Assembly (NCBI RefSeq): GCF_000720485.1
Contig: NZ_JOAX01000021.1
Location: 124,001-188,000, forward strand
Direction of reading: 5' to 3'
From: Streptomyces ochraceiscleroticus
GTDB taxonomy: Bacteria; Actinomycetota; Actinomycetes; Streptomycetales; Streptomycetaceae
DNA: 64,000 nt
Shown: positions 1 to 6,794 of the stretch, piece after piece
Position numbering within the stretch: position 1 is the first letter of the stretch
Layout of the letters: each line of letters opens with the position of its first letter
The notes under the pieces: generated by a model
Told to the model about the DNA's origin: nothing
The model's input: the letters and a program-made list of their open reading frames with translations, nothing else
Database searches by the model: none
Made by a program: the position numbers and the translations under genes

Positions 1-153
1 GCCTGCCAGACCGCCGTGTACGCCTGGAGCGAGCGGCGCAGCAGATGCAGCGGCGATTCGCGCAGCGACGGCGACTGCGGTGTGCGTGGCGCGGTGATGA
101 CGTCCTCCGGGTCGGTACGGGGTGGCTTTCCGATTCTGCCAGGTCCAGCGTAT

Positions 154-182
154 TGTCGTACACGAATGATTCGTGCACGACA
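154..182 (+). promoter_or_regulatory. Palindromic operator candidate in front of the UbiD-type gene
   Basis: Two 13-base arms (154-166 and 170-182) form an inverted repeat with one mismatched pair around a 3-base spacer TGA. Each arm contains TCGTRCACGA; the right copy (171-180) is itself a perfect palindrome. The site ends immediately before the ribosome binding site AAGGAGG at 184-190, so a bound repressor would block transcription or initiation. The cognate regulator is not in the window. Confidence 0.6.
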
Positions 183-197
183 GAAGGAGGACGGTCA

Positions 198-1661
198 GTG
201 GCACGCCCCAAGGACCTCCGCGCCTACCTCGAAGCCCTCCAGGAGCTGGGCGACCTCCGCACCGTCGACCGTGTGGTCGACCCGCACCTCGAAGTCGGTG
301 CGGTCATCCGCCGCTCGTACGAGACGCGCGCGCCCGCGCCGCTGTTCACCGACATCAAGGGCGCCGCACCCGGCTTCCGGCTGCTCGGCGCCCCCGGCGC
401 GCTCAGCTCCGTACCGGACCGGCCGCTGGCCCGCATCGCGCTCTCGCTCGGCCTGGACTCCGGCGCCGGCGCCCGCGAGATCATCGACGCGCTGGCCGGC
501 GCGCGGACCCGCGAGCCGGTCGCGCCGCGGCTGGTGGAGAGCGGGCCGTGCAAGCAGAACGTGCTGCTCGGCGCGGACGCCTCGCTCGACCGCTTCCCCA
601 CTCCCCTGCTGCACGAGGGCGACGGCGGGCCGTACGTGAACACCTGGGGCACGATCATCGCCCGCACCCCGGACGGCGAGTTCACCAACTGGTCCATCGC
701 GCGCATCATGATGATCGACGGCAAGCACCTGACGGGCCTCGTCCTGCACCCGCAGCACATCGCGTACGTCTGGCAGCAGTGGGCGGACCGCGGCGAGGAC
801 ATGCCCTTCGCGCTCGTCCAGGGCGGCGACCCGGCGCTGCCGTTCATCTCCGGGATGCCGCTGCCGGACGGCGTGGAGGAGGCCGGCTACCTCGGGGCGC
901 TGCTCGGCGAGCCGATGGAGCTCGTGCAGTGCGAGACCGTCGACCTCCAGGTCCCCGCCAACGCCGAGATCGTCATCGAGGGGCACCTGTCCGCCGAGCG
1001 CACCGGAGTCGAGGGCCCGATGGGCGAGTTCGCCGGTTACCGGCCGCACGAGACCACGATGCAGCCCGTCTACACCATCGAGGCCATCACCCACCGCGAC
1101 GACCCGGTCTGGCCGACCGTGGTCGAGGGCGAGCCGGTCGACGAGTTCCACACCGCCACCGGGCTCACCCTGGCCGCCGAGGCGCTGACCGCGCTGCGCG
1201 CCGCCGGACTGCCGGTCACCACGGCGTGGGAGCCCTTCGAAATGGCCTCGCACGCGCTGGTCGTCAGCGTCGCGGCGGACTGGCGCGACCGGCTGCCGGG
1301 CGTGCGCACGGACGAACTCGCCGAGCGGATCACCGAGGTCATCGACGCCCAGCGCTTCGCCTACCTCGTGCCGCGCCTCTTCGTGCTGGACGACGACGTG
1401 GACGCGTCCGATGTGGGCGAACTGATGTGGGCGCTGGCCACCCGGGTCCACCCCACCGGGCGGCGCATCGTGCGCGAGGGCAAGGTCCTGCCGCTGCTGT
1501 CGGTCTACACGCCCGAGGAGCGGCACGCCTGGCGCGGCCCGCGGGTGACGTACGACGCGCTGCTGCCCTCCGCCGCGGAGGGCCGCGAGCCGCGCAGCTC
1601 CTTCCGGCACATCTTCCCGGCAGAGGTCCAGCAGCGGGTACTGGAGACCTGGGACGCCTGA
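198..1661 (+). CDS. UbiD family decarboxylase
   Basis: Predicted prenylated-FMN-dependent (de)carboxylase of the UbiD family, 487 residues, the usual family length. The N-terminus (ARPKDLRAYLEALQELGDL) and the central part with GPMGEFAGYRP are characteristic. The GTG start at 198 is chosen because AAGGAGG lies 7 bases upstream; an open frame continues upstream to 45 but has no family similarity. No UbiX-type flavin prenyltransferase gene is nearby, so the cofactor would have to come from elsewhere. The substrate cannot be told from sequence; in actinomycetes such enzymes often act on aromatic or unsaturated acids. A strong palindrome overlaps the leader, suggesting dedicated repression. It converges on the fluoride-channel operon, leaving about 33 bases between stops. 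Confidence 0.88.
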   Translation: MARPKDLRAYLEALQELGDLRTVDRVVDPHLEVGAVIRRSYETRAPAPLFTDIKGAAPGFRLLGAPGALSSVPDRPLARIALSLGLDSGAGAREIIDALAGARTREPVAPRLVESGPCKQNVLLGADASLDRFPTPLLHEGDGGPYVNTWGTIIARTPDGEFTNWSIARIMMIDGKHLTGLVLHPQHIAYVWQQWADRGEDMPFALVQGGDPALPFISGMPLPDGVEEAGYLGALLGEPMELVQCETVDLQVPANAEIVIEGHLSAERTGVEGPMGEFAGYRPHETTMQPVYTIEAITHRDDPVWPTVVEGEPVDEFHTATGLTLAAEALTALRAAGLPVTTAWEPFEMASHALVVSVAADWRDRLPGVRTDELAERITEVIDAQRFAYLVPRLFVLDDDVDASDVGELMWALATRVHPTGRRIVREGKVLPLLSVYTPEERHAWRGPRVTYDALLPSAAEGREPRSSFRHIFPAEVQQRVLETWDA

Positions 1662-1694
1662 GCCAGGCAGCGCGGCGGTGGCGTCATCCCCGGG

Positions 1695-2069
1695 TCATCC
1701 CCAGAGGGACTGCGTCACCGCCGCGCCCACGAAGGCGGAGCCGAGGCCGGCCAGCACGCTTCCGGCGGCGTTGGCGACGGCGAAGAAGCGCGCGCCGCCC
1801 TCGGCCAGCCTGAGCGTCTCGTACGAGAACGTCGAGTACGTGGTGAGGGCGCCGCACAGGCCGGTGCCGATGAGGAGCTGTACCTGGGAGGAGGCGGCGC
1901 CCGCGGTGACCGCCCCGGTCAGCAGCCCCAGTACCAGGCAGCCGACGACATTGACGGTGAAGGTGCCCCAGGGGAACACCGTGTCGTGGCGGGACTGGAC
2001 GGCCCGGTCGGTGAGGTAGCGCAGCGGGGCCCCGGCCATCGCCCCGACGATCACGAGCAGCCAGTTCAC
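1695..2069 (-). CDS. crcB: Fluoride channel subunit CrcB/FluC (second copy of a pair)
   Basis: Small four-helix membrane protein of 124 residues, the normal FluC size, expected to export fluoride passively across the cytoplasmic membrane as a dual-topology dimer. Family signatures visible are APLRYLTDR near the N-terminus, the FTVNVVGC helix, and [17 protein letters not shown] with its Thr/Ser/Phe-rich pore motif. Its ATG overlaps the stop of the DUF190 gene by four bases (ATGA), so it should be translationally coupled as the last gene of the three-gene operon. Two FluC paralogues in tandem often act as a heterodimer; that role is inferred. Confidence 0.92.
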   Translation of the reverse strand: MNWLLVIVGAMAGAPLRYLTDRAVQSRHDTVFPWGTFTVNVVGCLVLGLLTGAVTAGAASSQVQLLIGTGLCGALTTYSTFSYETLRLAEGGARFFAVANAAGSVLAGLGSAFVGAAVTQSLWG

Positions 2070-2422
2070 CGCTTCTTCCCCTCTTCGCCGTCGCGGCCGG
2101 TGTACCGGATGACCTCGCAGTCGTCGACGACGACCAGGCCCTCCGTGACCACCTCGTCCAGCTGCGGCAGGAAGTCCCGTACCCGGTCCTCGGTGTCGAC
2201 GATCACGACGGCCACCGGCAGGTCCTCGCTCAGGGACAGCAGCCGGCTCGTATGGATCACCGAGGAGGCGCCGAACCCCTCGATGCCGCGGAAGACCGAG
2301 GCCCCCGCGAGGCCCGCACGGTGGGCCCGGTGCACGATCTCGGAGTACAGCGGGCGGTGGTGCCAGGTGTCGTTCTCGCCGACGAGGACGGTGACGCGCA
2401 GCGCGGAGCCGGTGAGCCTCAC
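2066..2422 (-). CDS. DUF190 family protein
   Basis: A soluble protein of 118 residues matching DUF190: starts [20 protein letters not shown] and contains [20 protein letters not shown], with a nitrogen-regulatory-PII-like alpha/beta pattern. The GTG start at 2422 overlaps the upstream crcB stop by four bases (GTGA), and its own stop overlaps the next crcB start by four bases. DUF190 proteins are repeatedly found beside CrcB/FluC genes, and their role is unknown. The context suggests an accessory or regulatory partner of the fluoride channel; that is inference. Confidence 0.88.
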   Translation of the reverse strand: MRLTGSALRVTVLVGENDTWHHRPLYSEIVHRAHRAGLAGASVFRGIEGFGASSVIHTSRLLSLSEDLPVAVVIVDTEDRVRDFLPQLDEVVTEGLVVVDDCEVIRYTGRDGEEGKKR

Positions 2423-2904
2423 TGGTGCCTCCAGGAGAGGACGCGGCGGGTGCCGGCGGCCGCGGTCCACACCGCCGCCAGGGCCGCGAACAGGGTCAGT
2501 GCCAGATACGCCAGGCCGGTGACGGCCGCTCCGTCCGTGACCAGGCGCTGGATGTCCACGGCGTACGTGGAGAAGGTCGTGAAGCCGCCGAGCACGCCGG
2601 TGCCGAAGAAGGGGCGGAGCAGGCGGTGCGCGGACCGGGCCTCGCTGATCACGACCATGAAGACGCCGATGACGGCGCAGCCGAGCACATTGACGGCCAG
2701 CGTCGTCCAGGGGAAGGCGCCGTCGGGCGTGGGCCACAGGAGCGCGGCGCCGTAGCGCGCGGCTGCGCCGATGCCGCCGCCCAGCGCGACGGCGGCCACG
2801 ACGGGGCCCTGTCGCGGCCGCCGCGGGGCGCGCCGCGGCGGGGCAGGGAGATCGACGTCGGAGTCGACCGGTTCGTTCAGCATGGAGGGGTGGGCCTCTG
2901 ACAC
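2419..2904 (-). CDS. crcB: Fluoride channel subunit CrcB/FluC (first copy, N-terminal extension)
   Basis: A protein of 161 residues. About 40 N-terminal residues are a hydrophilic Arg/Pro-rich extension not needed for the fold. The channel core then shows [24 protein letters not shown] and [17 protein letters not shown], the FluC pore motif. GTG start at 2904 with GGAGAA about 8 bases upstream; an internal ATG eight codons in is an alternative. First gene of the FluC-DUF190-FluC operon, 79 bases downstream of uppP and on the same strand. I looked for a fluoride riboswitch in that gap and saw only a short GC hairpin. Confidence 0.9.
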   Translation of the reverse strand: MSEAHPSMLNEPVDSDVDLPAPPRRAPRRPRQGPVVAAVALGGGIGAAARYGAALLWPTPDGAFPWTTLAVNVLGCAVIGVFMVVISEARSAHRLLRPFFGTGVLGGFTTFSTYAVDIQRLVTDGAAVTGLAYLALTLFAALAAVWTAAAGTRRVLSWRHQ

Positions 2905-2983
2905 GTGTGCGTTCTCCTACTCGCCGGGCACCGGCGTGCCCCTCACACGGTCACCGCTGTTCCCAGCGTAACCGCTGCCGTCG

Positions 2984-3820
2984 TCAGGCATTCAGTACAC
3001 CCGCTCCGAGCAGGCCGAACAGCAGCACGCCGATGACCAGCCGGTAGATGACGAAGGCGTTGAAGGAGTGCTTGGCGACGAACTTCAGCAGCCATGCGAT
3101 CGAGGCGTACGCGACGACGAAGGAGACGACCGTGCCGACGATGAGCGGCGCGAGGTCGGCCCCGGCGCCGACGGCGTCCTTCAGCTCGTAGACGCCGGCG
3201 CCCGTCAGGGCGGGCAGGCCGAGGAAGAACGACAGCCGGGTCGCGGCGACCCGGTTCAGGTCCAGGATCAGGCCCGTGGACATGGTGGCGCCGGAGCGGG
3301 AGAAGCCGGGGAAGAGCAGCGCGAGGATCTGCGAGCAGCCGACGAGCATCGCGTCCTTGAAGGTGGTGTCCTCCTCGCCGCGCCGGTGCCGGCCCATCTG
3401 GTCCGCCGCCCACATCACACCGCTGCCGACGATCAGCGACCCCGCGACCACCCACAGCGAGGCGAGCGGCCCTTCGATGAGCGGCTTCGCGGCCAGTCCG
3501 ACGATGACGATCGGGATCGTCGCCCAGATCACCCACCAGGTGAACTTGTAGTCGTGGTTGTCCCGCTGGTCGCGGTGGGCGAGGCCGCGGCCCCACGCGG
3601 TGAGGAACCGCACGATGTCGCGGAAGAAGTACACGAAGACGGCGGCGATCGCGCCGACCTGGATCACGGCGGTGAAGGCCACGACGGCCTTGTCGCCCAC
3701 CGGGATGTCCATCAGCCCTTCGGTGATCTTCAGATGCCCGGTGGAGGAGACGGGCAGGAACTCGGTCACTCCCTCCACGATGCCGAGAACGACGGCCTGT
3801 CCGATATTGATGTCGCTCAA
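2984..3820 (-). CDS. uppP: Undecaprenyl-diphosphatase UppP (BacA family)
   Basis: Integral membrane phosphatase that recycles undecaprenyl diphosphate for cell-wall synthesis and gives bacitracin tolerance. The catalytic signature GIVEGVTEFLPVSSTGHL near the N-terminus and FPGFSRSGATMSTGL in the second half are both intact. About 278 residues from a TTG start at 3820, which places the conserved SDINIGQAVVLG start correctly and has AGGA upstream. An in-frame ATG at 3874 would add 18 non-conserved residues. The fluoride-channel operon follows on the same strand. Nothing ties it to the peptide cluster, although a cell-wall target would make it relevant to tolerance. Confidence 0.93.
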   Translation of the reverse strand: MSDINIGQAVVLGIVEGVTEFLPVSSTGHLKITEGLMDIPVGDKAVVAFTAVIQVGAIAAVFVYFFRDIVRFLTAWGRGLAHRDQRDNHDYKFTWWVIWATIPIVIVGLAAKPLIEGPLASLWVVAGSLIVGSGVMWAADQMGRHRRGEEDTTFKDAMLVGCSQILALLFPGFSRSGATMSTGLILDLNRVAATRLSFFLGLPALTGAGVYELKDAVGAGADLAPLIVGTVVSFVVAYASIAWLLKFVAKHSFNAFVIYRLVIGVLLFGLLGAGVLNA

Positions 3821-3906
3821 GTTCCGTCCTTGCGGGAAGGCGATGGGGTGACGCTGCGGGGCGGCCTGCGTCACTCACGGACTCGGCGCGCGGCGCGCTC
3901 ACGGAA

Positions 3907-3940
3907 ACGTCCGTCCGCCACGGGTGTGGCGGACGGACGT
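3907..3940 (-). terminator. Strong hairpin between the small DUF6381-like gene and uppP
   Basis: A perfect 15-bp stem (3907-3921 with 3926-3940) around the loop GGGT, just downstream of the minus-strand gene ending at 3965. No T-run follows, as is common for Streptomyces terminators. Confidence 0.75.
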
Positions 3941-3964
3941 GACTGTAGAGGATGGGACGACGCC

Positions 3965-4156
3965 CTACTGCATCGGGAAGATGTCCCCGCTGCCCATGCT
4001 CGACTCCTGCTCCGCCTGGCTCTCCAGCTTGCGGGCCTTCTCCTGGAGCCGCTTGCGGTCCTGCGGGTCGCTGGTCCGTTCCGCGGCCTGGGACAGCTCC
4101 TTCGCCTTGTCCCGCATCTGCCGGATCCGGCCGCCGACCTCACCGTCCATGCCCAT
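3965..4156 (-). CDS. Small charged helical protein, DUF6381-like
   Basis: A 63-residue, highly charged protein predicted to be almost wholly alpha-helical: RIRQMRDKAKELSQAAERT followed by DPQDRKRLQEKARKLESQAEQE. It resembles the small Streptomyces DUF6381 proteins, whose function is unknown. The ATG at 4156 is chosen because AAGGAG lies 5 bases upstream; an ATG two codons later is possible. A strong hairpin follows the stop and tandem 14-base repeats lie in its leader, so it looks like a monocistronic gene. The family name is from memory of the pattern, not a search. Confidence 0.7.
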   Translation of the reverse strand: MGMDGEVGGRIRQMRDKAKELSQAAERTSDPQDRKRLQEKARKLESQAEQESSMGSGDIFPMQ

Positions 4157-4168
4157 GATCACTCCTTG

Positions 4169-4208
4169 CACGTCCGAGACACCACGTCCGAGACACCCGT
4201 CCGAGAAA
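4169..4208. repeat. Tandem 14-base repeat in a gene leader
   Basis: CACGTCCGAGACAC occurs twice head to tail (4169-4182, 4183-4196), followed by a degenerate third copy to about 4208. It lies just upstream of the ribosome binding site of the small gene at 3965-4156. A separate direct repeat GGAGGCGTCAGCC occurs at 4256-4268 and 4276-4288, spanning the end of the next gene. Confidence 0.6.
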
Positions 4209-4283
4209 TCGGGCGGGCCCTCCCAGCGAACCAGCTCTCCGGGCCGGTCGCATCCGGAGGCGTCAGCCGCCCTCCTGGAGGCG

Positions 4284-4550
4284 TCAGCCCGGCCAGGTCC
4301 CGGTCATGCGCCGGGTGGCGGTGGCGCCGCTGCGGTCCATGGCGGCCTTGACGACGGCGAAGATGGCGCCCTGCAGCGCCGCTGCCAGCAGCACTTCCTT
4401 CCAGGTGCGGTCCTCGTCTCTGGCGCTCGGGGTGTCCTCCTCGTGCCCGATCCGCTTCCACGTCTGCTTGAACAGCGCCCCGGCGATCATGCCGCTCAGG
4501 GCGCCCAGCGCCACTCCGACGGGCGTGTACGCGATCTTCGCTGCGTTCAT
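4284..4550 (-). CDS. DUF4235 domain membrane protein
   Basis: An 88-residue protein with two hydrophobic helices (VGVALGALSGMIAGALF and LLAAALQGAIFAVVKAA) separated by a polar loop with TWKRIGHEEDTPSARDEDRTW. This is the layout of the actinobacterial DUF4235 family, function unknown. Its ATG overlaps the stop of the DUF3618 gene by four bases, making it the last gene of the holin-X / DUF3618 / DUF4235 operon. Such operons recur in Streptomyces and are thought to concern the cell envelope; that role is inferred from context only. Confidence 0.85.
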   Translation of the reverse strand: MNAAKIAYTPVGVALGALSGMIAGALFKQTWKRIGHEEDTPSARDEDRTWKEVLLAAALQGAIFAVVKAAMDRSGATATRRMTGTWPG

Positions 4551-4966
4551 CGCATCCTCCTGCCGGGGGTACTGCTACGGGCGGCCCCCTTGAGACGACG
4601 AACGCTCTGCGCGGTCCGGCCGCCCTGCTGACGCCGGCGTACCTGCAGCCAGACGAGGACCGCCGCGGCGCCGACGACCAGTACCGGAACGGGGCCCCGC
4701 TGCGCCGCGTGGGCGGTGCTGTCCTGGAGCCGGGCCCGCGAGTGGCCGACGGCGTCCTGGACCTTGGCCTTGGCGTCGCCGGCCGCCTCCTGTGCCTTCG
4801 CCTTGGCGTCGCCGGCCTTCTCCTTGGCGCGCGCCTTCACGTCCGCCTTGGCGGCCAGCTCCTCGACGGTCCGGCCCAGCTCCTCACGGGTGTGCTCCAC
4901 CCGCTCCCGAAGCTGCTCCGGGGTGGGGGACTCGGACGCATGCCTGCTCTGGGATTTACTGGTCAT
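4547..4966 (-). CDS. DUF3618 domain protein
   Basis: A 139-residue protein. The N-terminal third is the DUF3618 signature (TPEQLRERVEHTREELGRTV with EELAAKADVKARAKEKAGDA). A Lys/Ala-rich repeat segment (DAKAKAQEAAGDAKAKVQDA) follows, likely helical or coiled-coil. One transmembrane segment (VPVLVVGAAAVLVWLQV) sits near the C-terminus. It overlaps both neighbours by four bases (ATGA at 4963-4966 and at 4547-4550), so it is translationally coupled to the holin-X and DUF4235 genes. Function unknown; probably membrane-anchored with the charged helix on one face. Confidence 0.85.
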   Translation of the reverse strand: MTSKSQSRHASESPTPEQLRERVEHTREELGRTVEELAAKADVKARAKEKAGDAKAKAQEAAGDAKAKVQDAVGHSRARLQDSTAHAAQRGPVPVLVVGAAAVLVWLQVRRRQQGGRTAQSVRRLKGAARSSTPGRRMR

Positions 4967-5481
4967 CGGTGGGCCTTCTCCTTCAACTCGGCGACATCGG
5001 CCTTGACGCCGGCGATCGCCTCCTCGGGCGCCGGCGGGGTCGCCCGGGCGATCTGCTTCTTGCCGGTCAGCGCCAGGATTCCGGCGAGCGCGAGAAGTGC
5101 GCCGGTGATGATCAGGGCCGACGCCCATACCGGCAGTACCAGTGCGAGGGCGGCGATCATGGCGACCACCAGGGCTTCCAGCGCGAGGAAGCCGATCACT
5201 CCGGCGCCGCCGAACAGCCCGCCGCCGAGGCCGAACCGCTTGCCCTTCCGCGTCATCTCCGCCTGCGCGAGCTGGAGTTCCTCGCGCACCAGCTGCGAGA
5301 GCTGCTGCGAGGCGCGGGAGACCAGCTCGCCCACCGAATCCTCGGTGTGCTGCGGCGTCGGCGCGGTGGCCGGAGATGTGGGCGGCGTGCCGCGCACCGC
5401 CGTCCGCTCCTCGGAAGGCCACTCGGAAGGCCGCGTCTTCGTGGAAGTGCTCGTCACCGTTTTCTCAGCAGTACTCATCAC
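4963..5481 (-). CDS. Actinobacterial holin-X / phage-holin-like membrane protein
   Basis: A 172-residue protein. A Pro/Thr/Glu-rich disordered N-terminus of about 45 residues leads into SVGELVSRASQQLSQLVREE and QLAQAEMTRKGKRFGLGGGL. Two long hydrophobic segments (GAGVIGFLALEALVVAMIAA and ASALIITGALLALAGILAL) follow, then an Ala/Glu-rich tail. This matches the putative actinobacterial holin-X family; despite the name these are chromosomal envelope proteins, not evidence for a prophage. First gene of the overlapping three-gene operon. Start chosen at the first ATG (5481); a second ATG follows immediately. Confidence 0.82.
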   Translation of the reverse strand: MMSTAEKTVTSTSTKTRPSEWPSEERTAVRGTPPTSPATAPTPQHTEDSVGELVSRASQQLSQLVREELQLAQAEMTRKGKRFGLGGGLFGGAGVIGFLALEALVVAMIAALALVLPVWASALIITGALLALAGILALTGKKQIARATPPAPEEAIAGVKADVAELKEKAHR

Positions 5482-5518
5482 CGATCATCTGCCTTTCCGT
5501 GGCCGCGTGCTGTGCGGA

Positions 5519-6688
5519 TCACGCTTCGCCCGGGGCCTCGGCCCGCCGGCGTTCCTCCTCGCTCCACTTCGTGGTGTCGCGCGGCTCCACGTACGGCTCC
5601 TCATCATCGGGATGGCCACCGGCGACCGCCCGTTCACGCGCCAGTTCGGCGTCGAATTCCAGGCCGAGCAGGATGGCCAGATTGCTGATCCACAGCCAGA
5701 CGAGAAAGATGATCACGCCGGCGAGGGTCCCGTACGTCTTGTTGTAGGAGGAGAAGTTCCCCACGTACACCGCGAAGCCGGCGGAGGCGAGCAGCCAGAT
5801 CACCAGGGCCAGGAAGCTGCCCGGGGACACCCACCGCATGCCGCGGCCCTTGGCGTTGGGCGCACCCCAGTAGAGGAATGCGATCATGGTCGTGACCAGG
5901 ATCACGAGGACCGGCCACTTGGCTATCGACCAGACCGTCACCGCGGTGCCACCGAAGCCCAGCGCCGCGCCCACCTGCTGCGCGAGCTCCCCCGTGAACA
6001 CCACGATGAGTGCGCTGAGGGCGGCCAGCAACATGAGCACCACCGTCAGGGCGAGCCGCAGCGGCAGCACCTTCCACACCGGTCGGCCCTCGGCGACGTC
6101 GTAGACGACGTTGGAGCTGCGGATGAACGCCGCCACGTACCCCGAGGCCGTCCACACGGCGACCAGCAGGCCGACGATCGCCACCAGCGAGCCGACGCCG
6201 GCGTTGCCCTGGAGTTGCGTCACGGCGTTGCTGAGCACCTGCCGTACGGAACCGGGCGCGAGCTGCTGCAGCGTGTCCATCACCTTCCGCCCCGTCGACT
6301 CGCCCGCGATGCCCAGCAGGGAGACCAGGACGAGCAGCGCGGGGAACAGCGAGAGCACGCCGTAGTACGTCAGTGCAGCCGCCCGGTCGGCCAGCTCGTC
6401 ATCCTTGAATTCCTTGACCGTGCCGCGCAGCACGGCCCACCAGGATTTCTTCGGCAGGCCGGTCGGCTCGTCGGGCGCCTGGCGCTTGACGAGCGGATCG
6501 GGTCCCGGCCGGTCGGTGGGTTCCGAGCGCGAGGACGGTTCCTGGTGCGAGGTCGGATCCTGGCTCGAGGCCGGTTCCGCACCTGCTTCCTGCCGCGCAC
6601 CTGGTATCCGGGCCGCCGGTTCCCCGGAGCCCTCACCGGCGCGGTGAGCGGGGCCCTCCCGGCCCCCCGGTCGCGTTGTCCGTGCCAT
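5519..6688 (-). CDS. YihY/BrkB family inner-membrane protein
   Basis: A 389-residue protein. Residues 1 to about 80 are a disordered Arg/Pro/Glu/Ser-rich extension with imperfect repeats (EPASSQDPTSHQEPSSRSEP). The YihY/BrkB core follows: the entry motif FKDDELADRAAALTYYGVLSLF and six predicted membrane helices, with YGTLAGVIIFLVWLWISNLA in the last part. The family was once mis-named ribonuclease BN; its true role is unknown, possibly transport or envelope integrity. It lies 37 bases upstream of the holin-X operon on the same strand and may be co-transcribed. Confidence 0.88.
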   Translation of the reverse strand: MARTTRPGGREGPAHRAGEGSGEPAARIPGARQEAGAEPASSQDPTSHQEPSSRSEPTDRPGPDPLVKRQAPDEPTGLPKKSWWAVLRGTVKEFKDDELADRAAALTYYGVLSLFPALLVLVSLLGIAGESTGRKVMDTLQQLAPGSVRQVLSNAVTQLQGNAGVGSLVAIVGLLVAVWTASGYVAAFIRSSNVVYDVAEGRPVWKVLPLRLALTVVLMLLAALSALIVVFTGELAQQVGAALGFGGTAVTVWSIAKWPVLVILVTTMIAFLYWGAPNAKGRGMRWVSPGSFLALVIWLLASAGFAVYVGNFSSYNKTYGTLAGVIIFLVWLWISNLAILLGLEFDAELARERAVAGGHPDDEEPYVEPRDTTKWSEEERRRAEAPGEA

Positions 6689-6794
6689 ACGTCGTGGGTT
6701 ACCGCCCGCCCCGAACCGAAACGGATTCCGCGCCGCGGACTCCGCCCCGGGTATTTCACTGGAAAACGGTGCGGGGCGGGCGGGAAAGTGCCGC

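Noticed and set aside
2905..2983. Possible fluoride riboswitch before the first FluC gene
   Set aside because: Only a short GC hairpin (2926-2941) is visible. The conserved crcB-motif pseudoknot elements could not be found, and the gap is short.
4963..5481. Prophage lysis gene
   Set aside because: The holin-like protein belongs to a chromosomal actinobacterial family and sits with DUF3618 and DUF4235. No other phage genes are present.
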